Source: an uncultured Eubacteriales bacterium (GTDB taxonomy: Bacteria; Bacillota; Clostridia; Christensenellales; Aristaeellaceae). From it: a DNA stretch of 50,873 nucleotides. Under the pieces are notes generated by a model. That model did not search any database. It saw only the letters and a list, made by a program, of their open reading frames with translations, and was not told where the DNA came from. Positions 18,483-25,803 of the stretch are shown piece after piece. The translations under genes and the position numbers were made by a program. The stretch is from assembly GCA_902790175.1 (NCBI GenBank), contig CADAQZ010000006.1, positions 1 through 50,873 on the forward strand, given 5' to 3'. The first letter of the stretch is position 1. Each line of letters starts with the position of its first letter.

Positions 18483-19286
18483 TCAGGGCTGCTTGCCAAT
18501 GTAGGCGAGGATGCCGCCGTCCACATAGAGGATATGGCCGTTGACGAAGTTCGAGGCGTCGGACGCGAGGAACACCGCCGGGCCCATCAGATCCTCCGTG
18601 TCGCCCCAGCGCGCCGCGGGCGTCTTGGCGACGATGAACTGGTCGAACGGATGCCTGCTGCCGTCCGGCTGGCGCTCTCTGAGCGGCGCGGTCTGGGGCG
18701 TGGCGATGTAGCCCGGGCCGATGCCGTTGCACTGGATGTTGTACTCGCCGTACTCCGAGCAGATGTTGCGCGTCAGCATCTTGAGGCCGCCCTTCGCCGC
18801 CGCGTAGGCGGACACGGTCTCGCGGCCCAGCTCGCTCATCATCGAGCAGATGTTGATGATCTTGCCGTGGCCCTTCTTGATCATCGAGGGAATCACGGCC
18901 TTGGAGACGATGAACGGGGCGATCAGGTCCACATCGATGACCTTTTTAAACTCGTCGGCGGGCATGTCGCACATCGGAATGCGGCGGATGATGCCCGCGT
19001 TGTTGACCAGGATGTCCACGACGCCCACCTCGGCCTCGATGCGCTTCACCAGCGCCTGCACGGCGGCCTCGTCGGTCACGTCGCACACGTAGCCCGTCGC
19101 GTCGATGCCCGCTTCGCGGTAGGACGCGAGGCCCTTGTCCACCAATTCCTGGTTGATGTCGTTGAACACGATCTTCGCGCCGCAGCGGGCGTAGGCCGTG
19201 GCGATGGCAAAGCCGATGCCGTAGCTGGCGCCGGTGATCCAGGCGACCTTCCCCTCCAGGCTAAAGTTCTTCAGAAAGTCATTCAC
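18483..19286 (-). CDS. kduD: 2-dehydro-3-deoxy-D-gluconate/gluconate 5-dehydrogenase-type SDR (KduD-like)
   Basis: A 267-residue short-chain dehydrogenase. Cofactor motif TGASYGIG (about residues 19-26), NNAG, catalytic Ser in NICSM and YxxxK as YAAAK. Closest in style to gluconate 5-dehydrogenase/KduD. Directly downstream of kduI, it most likely reduces 2,5-diketo-3-deoxygluconate to 2-keto-3-deoxygluconate with NAD(P)H, the second step after unsaturated galacturonate opens. Cytoplasmic. Separated from kduI by 38 nt, last gene of the GH28 operon. KduD and IdnO are hard to separate by sequence; context decides. Confidence 0.88.
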   Translation of the reverse strand: MNDFLKNFSLEGKVAWITGASYGIGFAIATAYARCGAKIVFNDINQELVDKGLASYREAGIDATGYVCDVTDEAAVQALVKRIEAEVGVVDILVNNAGIIRRIPMCDMPADEFKKVIDVDLIAPFIVSKAVIPSMIKKGHGKIINICSMMSELGRETVSAYAAAKGGLKMLTRNICSEYGEYNIQCNGIGPGYIATPQTAPLRERQPDGSRHPFDQFIVAKTPAARWGDTEDLMGPAVFLASDASNFVNGHILYVDGGILAYIGKQP

Positions 19287-19324
19287 GGCAATTTCCTCCT
19301 TGTGCGTATCGATGGAATGCGGGG

Positions 19325-20167
19325 TTATTTCAGGTCGGTCGTGGCGATGCCGTCCATGTCGTCAAACGCCTGGTTTTCTCCGCCCATCGCCCAGATGAAC
19401 GTGTAGTTGCTCGTGCCCGCGCCGGCGTGGATGGACCACGACGGACTGATCACGGCCTGCTCGTTGGTCATCACGATGTGGCGCGTCTCGTCGCCCTCGC
19501 CCATGAAGTGGAACACCACCTGATCCTCGGGGACCTCGAAGTAGAAGTAGACCTCCATGCGGCGCTCGTGGGTGTGCGCGGGCATCGTGTTCCACACGCT
19601 TCCGCTCTCCAGCACCGTCATGCCCATCGACAGCTGGCAGGTCTTCAGCACATCCGGATGGATGAACTGGTTGATCACGCGCTGGTTGCTGGTCTCGGGG
19701 CTGCCGCAGGGCTTCTTGGCCGCGTCCGCGATGCGGATCAGCCGGGTCTCGTAGCTGCAGTGCGCCGGGGCGGAGACGATGTAGAACTTCGCGGGCTGCG
19801 CCGGATGCTCGCTGGCAAAGACGACCTCCTTCGCGCCGCGGGTGATGTACAGGCAGTCCTTGTAGCCCAGGTCGTAGGCCACGCCATCCACGGTGACGGT
19901 GCCCGCGCCGCCGACGTTGAACAGGCCGCACTCCCGGCGCTCCAGGAAGTAGTGCGTGCCGAAGTTGTGCCAGACGTCGATGCCCTTGTCGATCGGCACG
20001 GCATCGCCGACGGGCATGACGCCCAGCGTCACCATGCGGTCCACGTGGCTGTAGACGGCGGTGACCTCGTCCGGCACGAACAGCTTTTCGATCAGGAACT
20101 CCGCCCGGGTCTCGGCGGTGGTGTAGCGCTTGAAGTCGCGCTGGTTGCAGGAATAGCGAATGTCCAT
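19325..20167 (-). CDS. kduI: 5-dehydro-4-deoxy-D-glucuronate isomerase
   Basis: A 280-residue KduI, a cupin-fold zinc enzyme that converts 5-keto-4-deoxyuronate to 2,5-diketo-3-deoxygluconate. The metal ligands are visible as MPAHTHERRMEVYFYF (two His and a Glu) and SIHAGAG (third His). DVWHNFGTHYFLERRE and SNQRVINQFIHPD are also characteristic. Full family length. It lies 15 nt downstream of the GH28 gene and upstream of kduD, reconstructing the usual kdu pathway order. Confidence 0.95.
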   Translation of the reverse strand: MDIRYSCNQRDFKRYTTAETRAEFLIEKLFVPDEVTAVYSHVDRMVTLGVMPVGDAVPIDKGIDVWHNFGTHYFLERRECGLFNVGGAGTVTVDGVAYDLGYKDCLYITRGAKEVVFASEHPAQPAKFYIVSAPAHCSYETRLIRIADAAKKPCGSPETSNQRVINQFIHPDVLKTCQLSMGMTVLESGSVWNTMPAHTHERRMEVYFYFEVPEDQVVFHFMGEGDETRHIVMTNEQAVISPSWSIHAGAGTSNYTFIWAMGGENQAFDDMDGIATTDLK

Positions 20168-20182
20168 GGCCTGTTTCCTCCC

Positions 20183-21742
20183 TTATATCTGCGTTTGATT
20201 GATGATCTGTTCCACGTCCTCGGCCTCCAGAGGTTCTCCCTCGATCCCCTCCATGCGCACGCCCTCGAGCGTCAGCTTTTTCAGGAACCGGACGATCAGC
20301 CCCCGGCGGCTGCACGCCTCCACGCCCAGCGCCATCGCCGGGACCAGCGGCTCGGCCTCGGGGTCGAAGTCAAAGCGGCAGTCGCGCAGGATCAGGTGCG
20401 CCATCGGCTTCTCCGGCAGCCCCATCGCGTAGGCCGCGCAGGCCTTGCAGCCGCGGGCGTCCACGCGCTCGAAGCACACCGTGCCGATCTCGGGCGTCGT
20501 GTCGTCCACCGGCTGCTTCTCGCGGCTCTGCACGCGATCCGTCTTGCCGTCTGCGTCGCAGAAGTAGAAGCTGTTGACCACCAGCGGCATCTTGACGTCG
20601 TCCATGCGGATGTCTTGGAACACGATGTCGTCCACGACGCCGTCCTTCCCGCGGTCGCGGCGGGTCTTGACGCGCAGCGCGCGGTCGTTGCCGCGCATGT
20701 GGCAGTGGTGGGCCCGGACGCGCTTCACGCCGCCGGCCATCTCGCTGCCGATGGTCACGCCGCCATGTCCGTCCAGCAGGGCGCACCAGGCGATCTCCAG
20801 GTCCTCGCACGGCCGCCTGTACTTGCGACCCAGTTCGATCTTCCCGCTCTTGATGGCGATGCAGTCGTCGCCCACGGAGATCTCCGCGCCCAGCAGCCGC
20901 ACGTTCCGGCAGCTTTCCGGGTCGAACCCATCGGTGTTCGGGCTGTCCCAGGGCGCCTGCACCCGGACGTCGATGAAGTCCAGGTCCTCGCTGAACGCGG
21001 GGTGCAAATTCCAGCTCGGGCTGTTCCTGAACGTCAGGCCCTGCACCAGCAGTCCCTTGCAGCGCTGGGTGTACAGCATGTTCCCCCGGTTGGCGACGCG
21101 CACCTTCTTGGGGTCCACCCACCAGTCGCCGTCCTGCGCCCGGCCGTCGATGACGCCCCGGCCGATCACCGCCACGTCCGTCACGTCGATGCCGTTCAGT
21201 GCCGCCGCGAAGTCGTCCACGGCGTAGCCTTCAAACATGCCCAGCAGGACCTCCCCGTCCGGGTTGTTCGCCGGCGTATGACCCGGGAGGATCGGGAAGC
21301 GCGCGCGGTCCGTCAGCAGCATCAGCGTCGCGCCCTCCTGAATCTCCAGCGTCATGCGGCTCTTCAGAAACAGCGGGCCCGTCACGTACTCCCCCGCGGG
21401 GATCAGCACCCTTCCGCCGTCCGGGCAGCAGAGGATGGCCGCCTGCAGCATCGCCGTGTCCTCGGTCTTCCCGTCGCCCTTCGCGCCGAAGTCGCGCACG
21501 TTCAGCGTGCAGGTCTCCTGCTTGGTGTGGAAGGTCAGCGCTTGCCTGTCGCCGCCCTCTGTGACGCTCTCCAGCGTATAGTTCGCGTCCGGCTCCAGGT
21601 CAAACAGCGAGGCGACGGACCGGCGCTCCTCTCCCAGGGGCCGTCCGTTCAGGAAAAGCGCGTGCTTCTGACGGGCCTCGTACAGTCCCTCCGGGTCCAG
21701 CAGCACGCCGCAGCTGCGCGATGTGATGCACAATATCTCCAT
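20183..21742 (-). CDS. GH28 polygalacturonase/exo-galacturonosidase
   Basis: A 519-residue enzyme with an N-terminal Fn3-like domain (about 1-80) and a GH28 beta-helix (from NVRDFGAKGDGKTEDT). Catalytic signatures are all present: SPNTDGFDPES, VGDDCIAIKSG (the two Asp), GHGGVTIGSEMAGG and ALRVKT. It cleaves alpha-1,4 linkages in galacturonan or at rhamnogalacturonan ends. No signal peptide, hence an intracellular exo-type enzyme acting on imported oligomers. The start at 21742 has GGAGGAAG 6 nt upstream; the open frame continues further upstream through non-coding DNA. Promoter at 21785-21814. Heads an operon with kduI and kduD. Confidence 0.93.
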   Translation of the reverse strand: MEILCITSRSCGVLLDPEGLYEARQKHALFLNGRPLGEERRSVASLFDLEPDANYTLESVTEGGDRQALTFHTKQETCTLNVRDFGAKGDGKTEDTAMLQAAILCCPDGGRVLIPAGEYVTGPLFLKSRMTLEIQEGATLMLLTDRARFPILPGHTPANNPDGEVLLGMFEGYAVDDFAAALNGIDVTDVAVIGRGVIDGRAQDGDWWVDPKKVRVANRGNMLYTQRCKGLLVQGLTFRNSPSWNLHPAFSEDLDFIDVRVQAPWDSPNTDGFDPESCRNVRLLGAEISVGDDCIAIKSGKIELGRKYRRPCEDLEIAWCALLDGHGGVTIGSEMAGGVKRVRAHHCHMRGNDRALRVKTRRDRGKDGVVDDIVFQDIRMDDVKMPLVVNSFYFCDADGKTDRVQSREKQPVDDTTPEIGTVCFERVDARGCKACAAYAMGLPEKPMAHLILRDCRFDFDPEAEPLVPAMALGVEACSRRGLIVRFLKKLTLEGVRMEGIEGEPLEAEDVEQIINQTQI

Positions 21743-21784
21743 ATCTTCCTCCCGCGCTCCGCTTCTTGGGCATCTTCTGATGAC

Positions 21785-21814
21785 AGTATATCTGATGGGG
21801 CGCACAGGAATCAA
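21785..21814 (-). promoter_or_regulatory. Promoter of GH28-kduI-kduD
   Basis: Minus strand: -35 TTGATT (21809-21814), 18-nt spacer, -10 TATACT (21785-21790), 43 nt upstream of the GH28 start. Confidence 0.6.
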
Positions 21815-21852
21815 TGCCTTCCGGCCATTCTCTCCGAATCCGGTTGCATCGT

Positions 21853-21867
21853 ATCCGTTTTGTCCAT
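21853..21867 (-). promoter_or_regulatory. 15-bp motif shared with the transporter promoter region (copy 2)
   Basis: Minus-strand ATGGACAAAACGGAT, about 39 bp upstream of the GH28 -35 element and just after the isomerase stop codon. Identical to copy 1 at 18457-18471. Confidence 0.45.
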
Positions 21868-21870
21868 GTT

Positions 21871-22701
21871 TCAGTCGCGATAAGTCTCCAGGAAGCGCCG
21901 CGTATCCGCCGCGTTGTCCGGCGTCGTATTTTCCAGCGTCATCGGCAGTTCCTTCTCCCGGGCGAGCTTCAAAAGCGGCCCGTAGCGCAGGCTCCCCAGC
22001 CCGCAGGCCACCGGCCTGGGCCTCGGCGCGCCGGGCTGCGGGACGTAGTCCTTCATATGGAGTACGCACGCCTTCTCCCCCAGCCGCGCGACGGCGTCCC
22101 GGACGACGGCGTCCGCCTGCCCTGCGTGGGCGGAGTCGATCAGGTTCACCGCGTCCAGTATGATCCCGGCGCGCTCGCTGTTCAATTCCTCCAGCATGCG
22201 CTCCGCCCGCGCGGCGTCATGGACGATGTGGCTGCACACCGGCTCGATCGCCAGCGTCACGCCGAATTCCTCCGCCGCCCGGACCACGGGCAGCGCGCGA
22301 TCGATGAACAGCTTAAAGTGCGCCTCAGACCGGCAGGCCTCCCCCTCCGGCCCGGACGCCGGCGGCGTCTCCGTGCCCACGCAGCGCGCGCCGATCATGG
22401 CCGCGAAGCGCAGGTGCGCCAGATAGATCTCGCGGACCCGCCGCGCCTCCTCCTCGTCCTCCTGGGCCAGCTTCAGGTAGCAGCCGAGCACGGCGCATTC
22501 GATCCCGGCGCGCTGAAACTCTGCCTTCACCTCGCCGGCGAGCGCCTCCGTCAAGAGCGCCGGGGCCAGATCCATGCGAAAGCCGGGCACGGCCTTGCCC
22601 ATCGCCAGCTGGACGCAGCCAAAACCCTGTTCGGCGGCATAGCCCAGGCGCTCGCGCAGCGTGCCCGGAAGGGTGTCGTGCAGCCTGATCCCGATGTTCA
22701 T
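21871..22701 (-). CDS. Sugar phosphate isomerase/epimerase-like TIM-barrel protein
   Basis: A 276-residue AP-endonuclease-2/xylose-isomerase-type TIM barrel. Metal-binding residues typical of the family are seen: TETPP, LAIEPVCSHIV (Glu), ILDAVNLID (Asp), LHMKDY (His) and the late Glu in MTLENTTPD. Family members isomerise or epimerise sugars or act as inosose dehydratases; substrate unknown here. The start has AGGAGG 8 nt upstream. It is 37 nt downstream of the deacetylase gene and probably co-transcribed with it. Likely handles an unusual pectin sugar. Confidence 0.8.
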   Translation of the reverse strand: MNIGIRLHDTLPGTLRERLGYAAEQGFGCVQLAMGKAVPGFRMDLAPALLTEALAGEVKAEFQRAGIECAVLGCYLKLAQEDEEEARRVREIYLAHLRFAAMIGARCVGTETPPASGPEGEACRSEAHFKLFIDRALPVVRAAEEFGVTLAIEPVCSHIVHDAARAERMLEELNSERAGIILDAVNLIDSAHAGQADAVVRDAVARLGEKACVLHMKDYVPQPGAPRPRPVACGLGSLRYGPLLKLAREKELPMTLENTTPDNAADTRRFLETYRD

Positions 22702-22738
22702 AGGCGTCCTCCTGTCGCTCCGCTCTCCCGCGCCGACC

Positions 22739-23536
22739 TCACAGCCGGACGGTCGTGCCGCCCGGGACGCGCAGCGGCTCGTCGTTGACGGCGATCCAGC
22801 AGTCCGCGGCGTTCGGGTTGTGCACGAAGCTGTTGTCCGCGGCGAATTGCAGCCGCGCGAAGTTGTCCACGCAGTCGATGAACTCGATGTTGGTGCAGTA
22901 CCAAATGTCGTCCTTCCCGCCCATCTTTTGGCAGAAAGTCTCGATCAGGTTCCAGTTGTCCCTGTCGTCAAACTCGTAGCTGTGGCCCCACACGTACATC
23001 AGGTACAGGTACTGCCGCTTGAACAGCCCGAGAAACTGGTCGCCCAGCGAAAGCAGGTCGTGGTTGTGGTGGCAGGTCGCCTGCCAGCGGTAGGGGTCCG
23101 TCGGCAGCGCGAAGCCGTCCGAGTTGCCGGTGATGCGGGAATAGCGGATCCCGCAGGCGGGCAGCAGGCGGACGATTTCGTCCGAGTACGAGCCGTTCGG
23201 ATAGCTCATGCCGCGCACCGGCGCGCCGGTGATCGCCTCCAGCGCCCGGCGGTCCTCCAGCACCTCCGCCGCCACCTCCGGCAGCGGGCAGCGCGCGATC
23301 GTCGGGTGCGTCACCGTGTGGCAGGCGACCTCGTGCCCCCTGTAGAGCTCCGGGATCTCCTCCGGGTGGACGCGGTTCTCCTCGCCCAGCCTGCCGCTGT
23401 TCAGGTGGAACGTGCCCCTGATCCCGTTTTCGTTGAAGATGCGGACCAGGCGGCGATCCTGCGTGCGGCCGTCGTCATAGCTCATCGTCAGCGCCTTGTG
23501 CTTCCCGCCCGGATAACAGCAATAGACCTTGTTCAT
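22739..23536 (-). CDS. NodB-type polysaccharide deacetylase
   Basis: A 265-residue carbohydrate esterase family 4-like protein. The NodB fold is indicated by LTMSYDDGRTQD (Asp-Asp motif), HEVACHTVTHP (metal His-x3/4-His), GMSYPNGSYSDE and a late WGHSYEF. It lacks a signal peptide, so the likely substrate is an acetylated oligosaccharide inside the cell rather than peptidoglycan. The start at 23536 follows GGGGGAG by 9 nt. Promoter at 23582-23611. First gene of the isomerase pair in the pectin locus, divergent from the diguanylate cyclase. Confidence 0.85.
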   Translation of the reverse strand: MNKVYCCYPGGKHKALTMSYDDGRTQDRRLVRIFNENGIRGTFHLNSGRLGEENRVHPEEIPELYRGHEVACHTVTHPTIARCPLPEVAAEVLEDRRALEAITGAPVRGMSYPNGSYSDEIVRLLPACGIRYSRITGNSDGFALPTDPYRWQATCHHNHDLLSLGDQFLGLFKRQYLYLMYVWGHSYEFDDRDNWNLIETFCQKMGGKDDIWYCTNIEFIDCVDNFARLQFAADNSFVHNPNAADCWIAVNDEPLRVPGGTTVRL

Positions 23537-23581
23537 AGCGTTCACTCCCCCGCCAGGTTTTTCAATTATCCCTCTATCCAG

Positions 23582-23611
23582 ATGATAGCATACACGCGGA
23601 TGCCGGGTCAA
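23582..23611 (-). promoter_or_regulatory. Promoter of the deacetylase/isomerase unit
   Basis: Minus strand: -35 TTGACC (23606-23611), 18-nt spacer, -10 TATCAT (23582-23587), 46 nt upstream of the start codon. Confidence 0.6.
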
Positions 23612-23695
23612 TGAAGGGAACGGCCTTGTATCTGCCTCATCCGGAGATTGTTTTCGGCGGCGGTTTTCTGTTCTTGAGCGTTTACACCCGCCATC

Positions 23696-23724
23696 TTGAC
23701 ACTTTGTTAAGGATATGGTATGAT
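23696..23724 (+). promoter_or_regulatory. Promoter of the diguanylate cyclase gene
   Basis: Plus strand: -35 TTGACA (23696-23701), 17-nt spacer, -10 TATGAT (23719-23724). The start codon is 71 nt downstream. Confidence 0.8.
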
Positions 23725-23795
23725 TCAGAAAGTACGGTATTTTACCGGGATTTCTGCTTTGGCGGCCCGATTCTACAGAGCAAAGAAGGGATAAT

Positions 23796-25535
23796 ATGTT
23801 CGACTCCCGCCTGCTGGAGGTGCTGATCGCCGCGGACGACCACCGCCTGCTCTCAGCCAACGCCGAGGCCTGGTGGCTCGCGCAGAACGACGTATTTGTC
23901 CCGCTGGAATCCTTCCTGACGCAGGAGAGCCGCGAGGCGTTCCTGAGCCGCCTGGAGGCCGGGAACCACGACTGGTTCCTGACCCGCTTTCAAAACGCGC
24001 CCGACGTGCCGTACCTGACGAGGATCGTCCCCCAGGGCGAGGACGGGCAGAGCGGCGCGATGATCCGCATCGTGCTGTGCCGCCTGGATCAGCTCATGGA
24101 CAACTTCCGCCAACAGGATTACGCGCTGAATGCCTACGACACGATGCTGTCCCTGTACGAGGACCTGTTCTTTGAGTACATTCCCTCCGAGGACGCCATC
24201 ACCCTGTACAACACCAAGCAGAGCGCCTATTCCAACGGGACCATGGCGCTGGACGACTTCAGAGGCGCGCTGTCAACTCGCTGCGACGAGGAAAACCTGC
24301 CCACCCTGGACGCGCTGATCGCGAACCTGCGCGGCGGCACGCCCCGCTTCCACATAACCATCCCGCAAAACCTGTTCAACGACGACGCCGGCATCCAGTC
24401 CGTGCAGTGCCGGTATGTCACCATGCACCACCGCAGCGACCGGATCAGCCTGGTCGGCCTGATCCACCCGATGCGCACCCGCGGCGCGGAGGAGAACGAG
24501 ATCACCTACGACGCGCTGACCGGCGTCATCCAGAAGGAGCACATCACCCGCATGGCCGAGGACAGGATCGACCGGCAGCGCGCCGAGCGCTCGGCCCTGG
24601 CGATACTGGACGTGGACTACTTCAAACATGTGAACGACAACTACGGCCATCAGTACGGAGACCAGCTGCTTCGCCAGGTGGCCGGCATCCTCGTGACGGA
24701 GGTCAAGGACGGCGGCGCCGTGGGCCGGATCGGCGGGGACGAGTTCATGATCCTGTTCTACCACGTGGAGAACGAGACCGCGCTGCGCGCCTATCTGCGC
24801 AGCATCAAGAGCGTCATCAGCGCCGTGCTGCCCGGGACCACGGTCTCCATCGGCTCCGCGGTGTACCCGGAGGCCGCCGGGAACTACAGCGACCTGTTCC
24901 TCGTGGCGGACTACTGCCTGTACCTGGCCAAGGAGAAGGGCCGCAACCGCTACATCATCCACACCCCCGGCAAGCATCCCCTGCTGGAGCAGATCAAGGC
25001 GGAGCAGGCCAGCGGCGAGCGCAACCTGGTCCGCGGACGCGACGACCTCCCCCTGGGAGACGCGCTGGTGCAGCTGCAATACATGATGCGCTACGGAAAG
25101 CGCCCCCCGCTGGGCACGCTGATCAACGAATTCGCCGTGCGCGCCGCGATACCGCTGCTGTCCCTCTGGCGCCTTAAGGAGCACGGCCTCGTGGCCGCCG
25201 GGGGCAAGGAAAAGCAGGACGTGGACGCCCTGCAGGCGTTTGCGGCCTCCCGCGCGTTTACTGAGCTGGAGATCCCGCGCTATCTGAAGGACGGCATGAC
25301 CGTCGTCCACACGGTGGACAAGAAGGAGGAGGGCTATCCCGAGCTTCGGGAGGCGCTGCTCGAGCATCAGGTCATGTCGTACATCTACATTCCCTTCCGG
25401 GACAGGTCCGCGGAGCCGTACGCCCTGATCCTGGCCTCCATCAACCGCAAGATCTTCTGGAACGAGGAGCACTTGAAGTACTACCGCATCTTCGCGGACA
25501 TGCTCTCCGACCAGGACTTGTCAGAAGGGCAATGA
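23796..25535 (+). CDS. Diguanylate cyclase with flanking sensory domains
   Basis: A 579-residue soluble protein that should make cyclic di-GMP. An N-terminal PAS-like sensor (about 1-215) precedes the GGDEF domain (about 235-390), with LDVDYFKHVNDNYGHQYGD and an intact GGDEF at residues 313-317. The RxxD inhibitory site expected just before it is missing (KDGG instead), so product inhibition is unlikely. A C-terminal GAF-like domain (about 430-575) follows, which is an uncommon position. The start has AGAAGGGA 4 nt upstream. Single-gene unit with its own promoter and terminator. Confidence 0.9.
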   Translation: MFDSRLLEVLIAADDHRLLSANAEAWWLAQNDVFVPLESFLTQESREAFLSRLEAGNHDWFLTRFQNAPDVPYLTRIVPQGEDGQSGAMIRIVLCRLDQLMDNFRQQDYALNAYDTMLSLYEDLFFEYIPSEDAITLYNTKQSAYSNGTMALDDFRGALSTRCDEENLPTLDALIANLRGGTPRFHITIPQNLFNDDAGIQSVQCRYVTMHHRSDRISLVGLIHPMRTRGAEENEITYDALTGVIQKEHITRMAEDRIDRQRAERSALAILDVDYFKHVNDNYGHQYGDQLLRQVAGILVTEVKDGGAVGRIGGDEFMILFYHVENETALRAYLRSIKSVISAVLPGTTVSIGSAVYPEAAGNYSDLFLVADYCLYLAKEKGRNRYIIHTPGKHPLLEQIKAEQASGERNLVRGRDDLPLGDALVQLQYMMRYGKRPPLGTLINEFAVRAAIPLLSLWRLKEHGLVAAGGKEKQDVDALQAFAASRAFTELEIPRYLKDGMTVVHTVDKKEEGYPELREALLEHQVMSYIYIPFRDRSAEPYALILASINRKIFWNEEHLKYYRIFADMLSDQDLSEGQ

Positions 25536-25536
25536 G

Positions 25537-25564
25537 GAAAGCACCCCGTCTCCGGGGTGCTTTC
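25537..25564. terminator. Intrinsic terminator after the diguanylate cyclase, probably bidirectional
   Basis: A 12-bp stem (GAAAGCACCCCG with CGGGGTGCTTTC) and TCTC loop begins one base after the stop codon and is followed by a T-rich stretch (TTTCTTCATT). It lies between convergent genes and could also serve the copper ATPase gene, which ends at 25594. Confidence 0.85.
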
Positions 25565-25593
25565 TTCATTGCCCTGTTCGGTTTTGATCCTCA

Positions 25594-25803
25594 TCATTCG
25601 ATGCCGAGGACCTTGTAATCCTGCGCCTCCACCGCGGCGCGCAGCGCGTCGTCCTCCACGGGCGCGCTCAGCGTCACCACGGCCGTGCCGCTGTTGTGGT
25701 CCGCCGCGGCGCTCTCCACGCCGGGAACGGCCTCCAGCGCCTTCTTCACGCGCGCCTCGCAGTGGCCGCACATCATGCCTTCTACCTTCAGGGTCTTTTT
25801 CAT
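25594..25803 (-). CDS. copZ: Possible separate CopZ-like copper chaperone from an internal start in copA
   Basis: Within the copA frame, ATAAAGGAGG stands 8 nt before an ATG at 25803. Translation from there gives 69 residues, MKKTLKVEGMMCGHCEARVK onward, the full size and motif of a stand-alone CopZ chaperone (ferredoxin-like HMA fold, Cu(I) bound by the two Cys of GMMCGHC). So the operon could yield both the fused CopA and free CopZ, or the fusion may have arisen by loss of the copA stop codon with the old copZ signals left behind. Whether the internal start is used is inference. Confidence 0.5.
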   Translation of the reverse strand: MKKTLKVEGMMCGHCEARVKKALEAVPGVESAAADHNSGTAVVTLSAPVEDDALRAAVEAQDYKVLGIE

